NCBI GenBank assembly: GCA_002419215.1
Contig: DIFQ01000116.1
Span: 1 to 28,069, forward strand
Source of the DNA: Syntrophaceae bacterium UBA5744
GTDB taxonomy: Bacteria > Desulfobacterota > Syntrophia > Syntrophales > UBA2192
DNA: 28,069 bases
Direction of reading: 5' to 3'
Shown here piece after piece: positions 15,395 through 22,340 of the stretch. A program made the translations under genes and the position numbers. Below the pieces are notes generated by a model that worked only from the letters and a program-made list of their open reading frames with translations, was not told the DNA's origin and ran no database searches. Every line of letters starts with the position of its first letter. The first letter of the stretch is position 1.

Positions 15395-16351
15395 ATGAAA
15401 TCTATTTATACAAAAGACATAAAAGCCGGGGAAAAAATCAAGAGTTCCTTTCTCGTCATGGAGAAGAACCTGGCCTATTCCCAGAAAGGGGCGCCTTACC
15501 TGAGCGTGAGGCTTCGCGACCGCACGGGGGACATCGAGGGGCGCGTCTGGGACAACGTGGCGGCCCTCGACCCGCTCTTCCGAAAAGGCGACATCGTCTT
15601 TGTGCAGGGCCGCGCCGTCAGCTACCGCGAAAACACGCAGCTCGCCGTCCTCGACATCCGCAAAATCGAGGAGACCGACATCGACCCCTGGGATTATTTC
15701 CCCACCACGAAGGGCGACGTGGAGGAGATGTTCACCGCGCTTGCCGGCTATGTGGCCACCGTGGAGAACCCCTGGCTGAAAAAACTGCTGGAGGACTTTC
15801 TGGTCGACGGGGATCTGGCTGCGAGGCTCAAAAGGGCCCCGGCCGCAAAAGGGTTCCACCACGCCTACCTCGGAGGCCTGTTGGAGCACACCCTGTCCAT
15901 GGTGCGGATCCTTGATTTCCTGGCAAGCCACTACCCGACGGTGAGCCGCGACATGCTGATAGCCGGCGGGATCCTGCACGACATCGGGAAGATCGAGGAA
16001 TTCGCCTACGACCGGGCCATCGATTACTCGACGCCGGGGCGGCTCCTGGGGCACATTTACCTCGGAGTGGAGATGCTCGACCGGAAGATCGCGGCTATCG
16101 AGGGGTTCCCGGAAGGCCTGGCCCTGGAGCTCAAGCACGTCGTGCTGGCCCACCACGGGGAGCTGGATTTCGGCTCCCCCAAGCGGCCCAAGACCGTGGA
16201 GGCCCTCATCGTCCACTTCGTCGACGATCTCGATGCCAAGGTGATGGCCTTCCAGGAGTTCATCGGGAATTCAGGCGGCGAGGAATCGGAGTGGACCCTC
16301 TTCCACCGCTTCTTCGAGCGCTTTCTGTACAAGGGGAAAGCTGGGGTATAG
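15395..16351 (+). CDS. YhaM-like 3'-5' exoribonuclease (OB fold plus HD domain)
   Basis: A 318-residue protein. Residues 1-95 form an OB-type nucleic-acid binding fold (YLSVRLRDRTGDIEGRVWDN). Residues from about 150 form an HD phosphohydrolase domain with GGLLEHTLSM, GGILHDIGKIEEF (the HD pair), GHIYLGVE and LAHHGELDFGSP, then EALIVHFVDDLDAK. Length and architecture match YhaM/Cbf1, which trims RNA (and ssDNA) from the 3' end using metal ions. The ATG at 15395 follows AAAGGA; a TTG directly before it is less likely. It stands alone, convergent with yggS. Its last Val codon and TAG stop are made by the heptamer array that starts at 16344. Confidence 0.88.
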   Translation: MKSIYTKDIKAGEKIKSSFLVMEKNLAYSQKGAPYLSVRLRDRTGDIEGRVWDNVAALDPLFRKGDIVFVQGRAVSYRENTQLAVLDIRKIEETDIDPWDYFPTTKGDVEEMFTALAGYVATVENPWLKKLLEDFLVDGDLAARLKRAPAAKGFHHAYLGGLLEHTLSMVRILDFLASHYPTVSRDMLIAGGILHDIGKIEEFAYDRAIDYSTPGRLLGHIYLGVEMLDRKIAAIEGFPEGLALELKHVVLAHHGELDFGSPKRPKTVEALIVHFVDDLDAKVMAFQEFIGNSGGEESEWTLFHRFFERFLYKGKAGV

Positions 16352-16378
16352 GGTACAGGATACAGGGTACAGGGTGAA
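16344..16378 (+). repeat. Heptamer array GGGTATA/GGGTACA, overlapping a stop codon
   Basis: Five units: GGGTATA, GGGTACA, GGATACA, GGGTACA, GGGTGAA. The TAG at the junction of the first two units (16349-16351) is the stop codon of the HD exonuclease gene. Confidence 0.8.
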
Positions 16379-16397
16379 AGAAACTAAAGAATCTTTT

Positions 16398-16432
16398 CCG
16401 GAAGCCTGAAGCCCGATGCCTGATGCCCGCGT
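16398..16432 (+). repeat. Heptamer array, CCYGAWG family
   Basis: Five units: CCGGAAG, CCTGAAG, CCCGATG, CCTGATG, CCCGCGT. It is inverted relative to the GGCATC array at 15364-15384. It ends in the hairpin at the yggS stop. Confidence 0.75.
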
Positions 16433-16449
16433 CACGCTATGCGTGACGC
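16429..16449 (-). other. Perfect 9-bp hairpin at the yggS 3' end
   Basis: GCGTCACGC (16429-16437) and GCGTGACGC (16441-16449) with a 3-nt loop; it includes the yggS stop codon. No T-run follows directly on either strand, so it may be an mRNA-end stabiliser rather than a classical terminator. Confidence 0.5.
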
Positions 16450-17132
16450 TCGCCGAAGATCGCCCGTCCGATGCGGACGATGGTGGCTCCTTCCTCGACG
16501 GCCACTTCGAAATCGTCCGTCATCCCCATGGAGAGCTCCCGCATGGCGACGTTGGGGATGTTCTCGGCGACGATGCGGTCGCGCAGCGCCCGCAGCCCCG
16601 CAAAGCAGGGCCTCGCCTTCTCGGGATCGTCGTACCAGGGCGCCATGGTCATGAGTCCCTGGATGGAAAGGTTCGGCATCCCGGCGGCGATCGTGCGGAT
16701 CAGTCCCGGCGCCTCATCGGGCGCAGCGCCGCTCTTCGATTCCTCACCGCCCAGGTTGACCTCGATCAGGATCCGGCATACCGTTCCCGCGGCGGCGGCC
16801 CGCCGGTTGAGCTCCTCGGCCAGGCCCAGCCTGTTCACGGAGTGGATCATGTCAAAGAGGCGCACGGCGTACTTCGCCTTGTTGGTCTGCAGGTGGCCGA
16901 TGAGGTGCCATTCGACGCTCTTGCCCATCAGCTCGATCTTCCTCTTTGCCTCCTGGACGTAATTTTCCCCGATGATCTCGATCCCGGCCCCGATGGCCTC
17001 CCGGATCCGCTCGTCGCTCACGGTCTTGGTGACGCCCATGATGCGCACCTCGGCCGGGTTGCGGCCTGCCCGCGCGGCCGCCGCAGCAACCCGCTTGCGG
17101 ATCCGACCGATGTTCTCGCTCACCTCTGGCAT
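16437..17132 (-). CDS. yggS: YggS/PLPBP family pyridoxal phosphate homeostasis protein
   Basis: A 231-residue single-domain fold-type III PLP protein. The PLP lysine is in GVTKTVSDERI (K36). Further family motifs are GENYVQEA, WHLIGHLQTNKAK, HSVNRLGLAEEL, GLMTMAP, MRELSMGMTDDFEVAVEEGAT and VRIGRAIFG. Known role: binds and buffers PLP and affects amino-acid and keto-acid balance; no enzyme activity is established. The ATG at 17132 is 3 nt after the maf stop, with AGAGGGAGA overlapping that stop, so the two form an operon. Confidence 0.94.
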   Translation of the reverse strand: MPEVSENIGRIRKRVAAAAARAGRNPAEVRIMGVTKTVSDERIREAIGAGIEIIGENYVQEAKRKIELMGKSVEWHLIGHLQTNKAKYAVRLFDMIHSVNRLGLAEELNRRAAAAGTVCRILIEVNLGGEESKSGAAPDEAPGLIRTIAAGMPNLSIQGLMTMAPWYDDPEKARPCFAGLRALRDRIVAENIPNVAMRELSMGMTDDFEVAVEEGATIVRIGRAIFGERHA

Positions 17133-17135
17133 GAT

Positions 17136-17726
17136 TCATCTCCCTCTGAATGCGACCAGCCCCAGCTCCTTCAGGGCCTCGACGACTTCGCAAAGCGGAA
17201 GCCCGACGACATTGGTGTAGGAGCCGTGGATTTCGGAGACGAGGAAAGACGCCTTTCCCTGGACGGCGTAGCCGCCGGCCTTGTCATAGGGCTCCTCCGT
17301 TGCGACGTACCACTCCACCTCGTCGTCGGGGACTTCTTTGAAGCGGACCTGCGAGGCGACGGCCCGCCGAATGACCTCCGCCTGTTCGCTGTTGAGAAGG
17401 GTAAAGGCGGTGATGACCGTGTGCTCCCGCCCGCTGAGCTTGCGGATCATGCACCGGGCCTCGTCCCGAGTAGCCGGTTTCCCCAGAAGCTCACCGTCGA
17501 TGGTCACGATCGTGTCCGCCCCCAGGACCCAGTGGCCGGGTCGCATCGCTGCAACGGCCCTTGCTTTTGCTTCCGAGAGCCGCAGGGCATAATCCCCCGG
17601 GGCCTCCCCCGCCCGCGGCGCCTCGTCCACGTTGCCGTGCAGGATGGCAAAGCGCACCCCGGCAAGCCGCAGCATCTCCTTTCGGCGGGGCGAGGCCGAG
17701 GCTAGAATAAGTCGAGGTGCTGCCAT
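17136..17726 (-). CDS. maf: Maf-like nucleoside triphosphate pyrophosphatase
   Basis: A 196-residue Maf/YhdE-fold protein with the phosphate-binding start LILASASPRRKEML, the catalytic GADTIVTIDGELLGKP, DEARCMIRKLSGREHTVITA and the substrate loop AGGYAVQGKASFLVSEIHGSYTNVVGLPL. Known role: hydrolyses non-canonical or specific NTPs to NMP and pyrophosphate (house-cleaning). The tail motif favours the dTTP/UTP (YhdE) group, though this cannot be settled by eye. First gene of the maf-yggS pair. Confidence 0.92.
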   Translation of the reverse strand: MAAPRLILASASPRRKEMLRLAGVRFAILHGNVDEAPRAGEAPGDYALRLSEAKARAVAAMRPGHWVLGADTIVTIDGELLGKPATRDEARCMIRKLSGREHTVITAFTLLNSEQAEVIRRAVASQVRFKEVPDDEVEWYVATEEPYDKAGGYAVQGKASFLVSEIHGSYTNVVGLPLCEVVEALKELGLVAFRGR

Positions 17727-18018
17727 GATGATCCTGCCCTTTTCGTTCGAAGTCCGCCGGCTGCCGGCAGCTCATCCGCTGCTTCTTTATCACAGAAAAG
17801 GCGCCCGATAAAGGGTGCAACCCGCAGCCGGGTGATTACCTGAAATCCACAGTTATTGAGGCCCTTTGGCCTGCGTCTCGCGGCGTGATGTTCGTCGGCC
17901 GGTTGCTGGTATGCTTCATGCATCGCTGTCTTGGCGGTGAGGTGTGTACGGCCTGCGCGGGAGGGAAAACGCCTTCGATGCGCACCGCCTTCCGGCACGA
18001 CACGAACAGGACGCCTGC
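17727..18018. other. Divergent gap between maf and the hybrid kinase
   Basis: 292 nt with no gene accepted. An open frame in phase with the kinase starts at a GTG at 17944, but its residues look non-conserved, and the ATG at 18019 has a better ribosome binding site. Small inverted repeats (such as GGCC-CTTT-GGCC) are present. No convincing promoter and no heptamer array were seen. Confidence 0.5.
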
Positions 18019-20892
18019 ATGAGAGTTGAGGCTCGCAAAACACCGGGGAATGATCATCGTCTGTCGACCGGCAACGAGGAATACCTGAAGGTTCTCTTCG
18101 ACTCGGTCCACACGGGGATCCTCGTCATCGATCCTGCGACGCACCGGATTCTCGACGTGAATCCGGCGGCGGCCCGCATGATCGGCCTTTCCCGGGATGA
18201 GATCGTCGGCTCCGTCTGTCACCGCTTCGTCTGCCCCACCCAGGAGGGCGCCTGTCCCGTCACGGATCTCGGCCAGGCGATCCACCAGTCCGAGCGGGTT
18301 CTTCGCAAGACCGACGGCAGGGAAACCCCGATCATCAAGACCGTCGTCCCGGCCACCATGAACGGCAGGCGTTGTCTGATTGAAAGTTTCGTCGACATCT
18401 CCGAACAGAAACGGATTCAGCGGGAGATCGAGGACAGCGAGCAACGGACCCGGGAGCTGGCCGATTCGCTGCCGCAGATCGTTTTCGAGACGGACGTGAT
18501 CGGCAAGATCACCTTCGGAAACCGCAGGGGCCTCGAGGTGCTGCAATACACGCAGGAGGACCTGGCAAGGGGCGTCAACGCTCTCGACATCTTCATCCCC
18601 GAGGACCGGGAACGCATTCAGAAAAACATCATTCGGATTCTGAAGGGGGAAGTCCTGCCCGATGTCGAGTACACGGCGATGCGCAAGGACGGGCGCACCT
18701 TTCCCGTGATCATCAACGCCGCCCCGATCAACAGGGGCGGAAGGGCCGCGGGCATCCGCGGCATCGTTGTCGACATCTCCGAAATCAAGCGCACGGAGAC
18801 CGCGCTGCGGGAGTCCGAGGCGATGTACAGGGCCCTCTTCGAGGGTTCCGGCACGGCCATGGTGATCATCGAGGACGACACCACGATCGCGCTGGTGAAC
18901 ACGGAGTTCGAGAAATTCACGGGGCTTCCCCGGGACCGGATCGAGGGGAAGCGAAGCTGGATCGAGTTTACGCCTCCCGACGAGCTGTTGAGGCTCATGA
19001 CGTATCACGAAACGAGGCGGCAGGATCCCGACTCGGTTCCCCGTCGTTACGAGCTCAAGATGCGGGACGGCGAGGGTCGCATCCGGCATGTTTTGCTCAG
19101 CGTTGCCCTGATTCCGGGCACCACGCACAGCATAGCCTCCATGCTGGACATCACGGAGCGCAAGCAGGCCGAGGAAGGCCTGAAAAAGGCGAAAGAGGAG
19201 GCCGAACGCATCAACGGGGAGCTCGAGGCCATCAACCGCCAGCTCGAGGAATCCATCGAACGGGCCGGCATCATGGCCCAGGCCGCCGAAGCGGCAAACC
19301 GCGCCAAGTCGGAGTTCCTGGCCAACATGAGCCACGAAATCCGCACGCCCATGAACGGCATCATCGGTTTCTCGACCCTGATGATGGAGACGGATCTGGA
19401 CGGCGAGCAGCGGGAGTACGCCGAGGCCGTCAAGGCGTCGGCGGAGAACCTGCTGGCGCTCATCAACGACATCCTGGACTTCTCGAAGATCGAGGCGGGA
19501 AGGCTCACGATCGAGCCCATTCCTTTCGATCTGCGCACCACGGTGGAAAAGCTGGCCGACCTGCTGGTCGTGAGGGCCGACGAGAAGGGCCTGAGCCTGA
19601 TCGTGCGCTATCTCTGCGGGGCCGAGCGCCGCGTGATCGGCGATCCCGGCCGTATCCGGCAGGTGCTGACGAACCTGGTCAGCAATTCCATTAAATTCAC
19701 CGAGACGGGCCACGTCATCATCAGCGTGAACTGCGAGACGAAAACGGACGGCTCCCCGTCCTTCCATTTCAGCGTGGAAGACACGGGGATCGGCATTCCC
19801 GAGAGCAAACTGGAATACATCTTCGAAAAGTTCACCCAGGCCGATGCGTCCACGACGCGCCGCTACGGCGGTACGGGCCTGGGTCTGGCCATCTCCAAGC
19901 AACTCGTCGAATGCATGGGCGGCACGATCGGGGTGACGAGCCGGGAGGGGAGGGGCTCCACGTTCTGGTTCACCCTTCCGATGACGATCGATCAGGAGGC
20001 CGCCGTCAGCGTCGTCGAGGAGGCCGATCTCTCGGGGCTTCGCCTTCTCATCGTCGACGACCGGGAGATCAACCGCAGGACCCTGGAGGAACAGGTCGCC
20101 GGTTGGGGCATGCGCCACGCCAGTTGCAGCTCGAGCGATGAGGCGATTCAGATGCTGCTCCACGGCCACGAAGCCGGGGATCCCTTCCAGATCGCCATCG
20201 TCGCATACCACGACGAGCAGAGCGCGAGCGAAGAGCTGGGCCGCAAGATCAAGGGGGATGACCGTCTGAGGCAGACGGTGCTCATCATGATCGCCTCCAT
20301 CGGCAAGCGCGGCGACGCCAAGCGGATGCAGGACGTCGGGTTTGCGGCATACCTGGTCAAGCCGGTCCACCAGTCCATTCTGATGGATGCCCTGGCAACG
20401 GCCTGGAGCGCCAACCTCAAGGGGCTGCCCGTGCAGCTCATCACCCGGCACAGCCTGGCGGAGGCCCGCGCGGAAAAGAAGGAGGCAGTGCCCGAAGCGG
20501 TGACGGCCGAGCGCGTGCGCGTGCTCGTGGCGGAGGACAATCCCGTGAACCAGAAGCTGGCCATCCGGATGCTCGAGAAGTTCAACCTGGCGGTGGATGT
20601 CGCGGCAAACGGCAGGGAGGTCATCGACATGCTGCAGAATACAGCCTATGACCTCGTTTTCATGGACTGCCAGATGCCTGAAATGGACGGCTATGAAGCC
20701 ACGGCGGCGATCCGGCAGGCCGAACGGGAAAGCGGCAAGCACCTTGCGATCGTTGCCATGACGGCCAACGCGATGCAGGGCGACCGGGAGAAGTGCCTCT
20801 CCACCGGCATGGACGATTACATCACGAAGCCGATCCGCAGGGAAGCCATCCAGGAGATGCTCCAGAAGTGGACGCCGAAGGACAGGGTATAG
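18019..20892 (+). CDS. Hybrid sensor histidine kinase: PAS-PAS-PAS-HisKA-HATPase-REC-REC
   Basis: A 957-residue soluble kinase without membrane helices. PAS1 is about 20-130 and carries Cys67, Cys72 and Cys79. PAS2 is 140-255, PAS3 262-385, followed by a coiled coil to 430. HisKA has MSHEIRTPMNGI with phospho-acceptor His439, and the ATPase domain has the N box NLVSNSIKF, DTGIGI and GGTGLGLAI. REC1 (about 672-800) has Ala729 where the phospho-Asp should be; REC2 (834-950) is intact with Asp883 in FMDCQMPEMDGYEA. The ATG at 18019 follows AGGA by 7 nt. It lacks its own Hpt domain; a free Hpt protein is encoded next. The stop codon is created by a heptamer array. Stimulus unknown. Confidence 0.93.
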   Translation: MRVEARKTPGNDHRLSTGNEEYLKVLFDSVHTGILVIDPATHRILDVNPAAARMIGLSRDEIVGSVCHRFVCPTQEGACPVTDLGQAIHQSERVLRKTDGRETPIIKTVVPATMNGRRCLIESFVDISEQKRIQREIEDSEQRTRELADSLPQIVFETDVIGKITFGNRRGLEVLQYTQEDLARGVNALDIFIPEDRERIQKNIIRILKGEVLPDVEYTAMRKDGRTFPVIINAAPINRGGRAAGIRGIVVDISEIKRTETALRESEAMYRALFEGSGTAMVIIEDDTTIALVNTEFEKFTGLPRDRIEGKRSWIEFTPPDELLRLMTYHETRRQDPDSVPRRYELKMRDGEGRIRHVLLSVALIPGTTHSIASMLDITERKQAEEGLKKAKEEAERINGELEAINRQLEESIERAGIMAQAAEAANRAKSEFLANMSHEIRTPMNGIIGFSTLMMETDLDGEQREYAEAVKASAENLLALINDILDFSKIEAGRLTIEPIPFDLRTTVEKLADLLVVRADEKGLSLIVRYLCGAERRVIGDPGRIRQVLTNLVSNSIKFTETGHVIISVNCETKTDGSPSFHFSVEDTGIGIPESKLEYIFEKFTQADASTTRRYGGTGLGLAISKQLVECMGGTIGVTSREGRGSTFWFTLPMTIDQEAAVSVVEEADLSGLRLLIVDDREINRRTLEEQVAGWGMRHASCSSSDEAIQMLLHGHEAGDPFQIAIVAYHDEQSASEELGRKIKGDDRLRQTVLIMIASIGKRGDAKRMQDVGFAAYLVKPVHQSILMDALATAWSANLKGLPVQLITRHSLAEARAEKKEAVPEAVTAERVRVLVAEDNPVNQKLAIRMLEKFNLAVDVAANGREVIDMLQNTAYDLVFMDCQMPEMDGYEATAAIRQAERESGKHLAIVAMTANAMQGDREKCLSTGMDDYITKPIRREAIQEMLQKWTPKDRV

Positions 20893-20919
20893 GGTATCGG
20901 GTATAGGGTATCGGGTCAG
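20885..20919 (+). repeat. Heptamer array GGGTATA/GGGTATC, overlapping a stop codon
   Basis: Units GGGTATA, GGGTATC, GGGTATA, GGGTATC, GGGTCAG. The TAG at 20890-20892 is the stop of the hybrid kinase gene, the same arrangement as at 16344-16378. Confidence 0.85.
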
Positions 20920-20969
20920 AACTAACAAGGACAAAGATCAAGAGAGGGATTCGGAAGGAAGAGGAAGCA

Positions 20970-21290
20970 ATGAACTTCAATGAGATGGCGGAACATATCG
21001 GACTCGATGAGCAGGACTTTCGGGAAATGGCCGAACTGTTCGTCAGTGTGGGCGTGACGGATCTCGACAAGCTGCGGGATGCCTATGCACAACGCAATTG
21101 CCAGGGTGTCGTCATGTCCGCCCATTCCCTGAAGGGGGCTTCGGCCAACCTGGGTTTCAACGACATCTACGAGATCGCGAAGCGCGTCGAGGCGGACGCC
21201 CGGGCGCAGAAGCTCGACGGGGCCGATGAGGCCATCGGCAAGATCGCGCAGAAGCTCACATCGATCTCGGCGGCCCTCGAGAAGCATTGA
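20970..21290 (+). CDS. Stand-alone Hpt (histidine phosphotransfer) protein
   Basis: A 106-residue helical protein with the Hpt signature AHSLKGASANLGF; His52 is the predicted phospho-acceptor. GGAAGAGGAAG precedes the ATG. In a phosphorelay such a protein shuttles phosphate between hybrid-kinase receivers and downstream response regulators. Here the likely donor is Asp883 of the upstream kinase (and/or Asp577 of the second kinase), and the likely acceptors are the receiver-cyclase and receiver-phosphatase downstream. That wiring is inferred from gene order only. Confidence 0.9.
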   Translation: MNFNEMAEHIGLDEQDFREMAELFVSVGVTDLDKLRDAYAQRNCQGVVMSAHSLKGASANLGFNDIYEIAKRVEADARAQKLDGADEAIGKIAQKLTSISAALEKH

Positions 21291-21334
21291 CAGGCCGGCG
21301 GGGGGTGATCCCCGCACAAAACGGTTCAGAGACT

Positions 21335-21353
21335 CCGGAGCGTCGTGCTCCGG
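21335..21353 (+). other. Hairpin touching the cyclase ribosome binding site
   Basis: CCGGAGC (21335-21341) and GCTCCGG (21347-21353) form a 7-bp stem with a 5-nt loop. The 3' arm runs into the G-rich ribosome binding site (21352-21360) of the next gene, so it could lower its translation. Confidence 0.4.
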
Positions 21354-21368
21354 GGGGTGGTTACCCGA

Positions 21369-22340
21369 ATGACTGAACAACGATCCATGCCGATCCTGAT
21401 TGCCGCGGACGCCCCGTCGGACCGGGAGGGACTGAGGGAAGCCCTCGCCGATGCGGGATACCGGAAAATCGTGACCGCGACGAACGGCCCCGAAGCCGTT
21501 TCCGCCATGGCGGGGGAGTTCTTTCCCCTCGTGATTGCGGACTCTCGCCTCTCCGGGATGAATGGCTTCGAGCTGTGCCGGACCCTCCGCGCCGGCACCC
21601 GTCCCGGCTACGTATACGTCATGATGCTGACCCGTGGAAACCGGAAATCCGAAATCCTCAAGGTTCTCGAGGCCGGGGCCGATACCCACCTGGCCAGACC
21701 CGTCGATGCGGCCGATCTTGCCGCCCGTCTCAAGGCTGCCCTGCGGGTGATCGAACTCGAGCGCTCCCTGCGGCTCACGAACGAAGAGGTGCGCGCCCTG
21801 TCCATCCGGGATTCCCTTACGGGGATCTTCAACCGCGAGTACCTCACGGAGCGTCTCCAGCAGGAGCTGAAGCGCTCCCAGCGCTACGGGCACCCGCTGT
21901 CGCTCATCATGTGCGATATCGACCACTTCAAGGACGTCAACGACCGCTACGGGCACAGGGCCGGCGATCAGATCCTGAAGGATTTTGTGGGCCGGATCGC
22001 CGGCTCCATCCGCATCGACGTGGACTGGATCGCCCGTTACGGCGGCGAGGAATTCCTCATCGTGCTGCCGGAAACGGATCTGGCTTCGGCCTACATCGTG
22101 GCCGAGCGGCTGCGCCGGCTCGTGTGCGAGACCCCGTTCCGGTTGAGGGGCAGGGAGATCGGCATCTCATCGAGTTTCGGCGTGGCGAACTACCAGCCGG
22201 CCCGGCAGCCCGGGAAGGTCTCCTTTGACGTGCTCATGGAGCAGGCCGACAGGTATTTATACCAGGCAAAGCGCGAGGGAAGAAATGCGGTCCGGGGGGC
22301 GAGGCCCGCCGGACCCGAGACGAAAGGATTTGCGGCATGA
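21369..22340 (+). CDS. Response regulator with diguanylate cyclase (REC-GGDEF)
   Basis: A 323-residue protein. The receiver covers residues 1-125, with the predicted phospho-Asp58 in IADSRLSGMNG; the usual Lys-Pro near its end is Arg-Pro (LARPVD). A GGDEF domain follows, with DSLTGIFNREYL, MCDIDHFKDVNDRYGH and the active-site loop GGEEF (225-229), so catalysis (two GTP to c-di-GMP) should be intact. The inhibitory I-site RxxD, expected five residues before the loop, reads IDVD, so product inhibition through it is probably lost. The start at 21369 has a strong GGGGGGTGG 8 nt upstream; an alternative ATG lies 6 codons in. Its stop overlaps the next gene (ATGA). Confidence 0.92.
   Translation: MTEQRSMPILIAADAPSDREGLREALADAGYRKIVTATNGPEAVSAMAGEFFPLVIADSRLSGMNGFELCRTLRAGTRPGYVYVMMLTRGNRKSEILKVLEAGADTHLARPVDAADLAARLKAALRVIELERSLRLTNEEVRALSIRDSLTGIFNREYLTERLQQELKRSQRYGHPLSLIMCDIDHFKDVNDRYGHRAGDQILKDFVGRIAGSIRIDVDWIARYGGEEFLIVLPETDLASAYIVAERLRRLVCETPFRLRGREIGISSSFGVANYQPARQPGKVSFDVLMEQADRYLYQAKREGRNAVRGARPAGPETKGFAA

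Noticed and set aside
16429..16449. Bidirectional intrinsic terminator between the HD gene and yggS
   Set aside because: Perfect stem, but no T-run directly after it on either strand; listed only as a hairpin.
17944..18018. 25-codon N-terminal extension of the hybrid kinase from a GTG
   Set aside because: No ribosome binding site and no family resemblance; the ATG at 18019 has a well-placed AGGA.
17836..20934. Minus-strand open frame of 1032 codons opposite the hybrid kinase
   Set aside because: Antisense shadow with no recognisable domain; the plus strand has PAS, HisKA, ATPase and receiver motifs.
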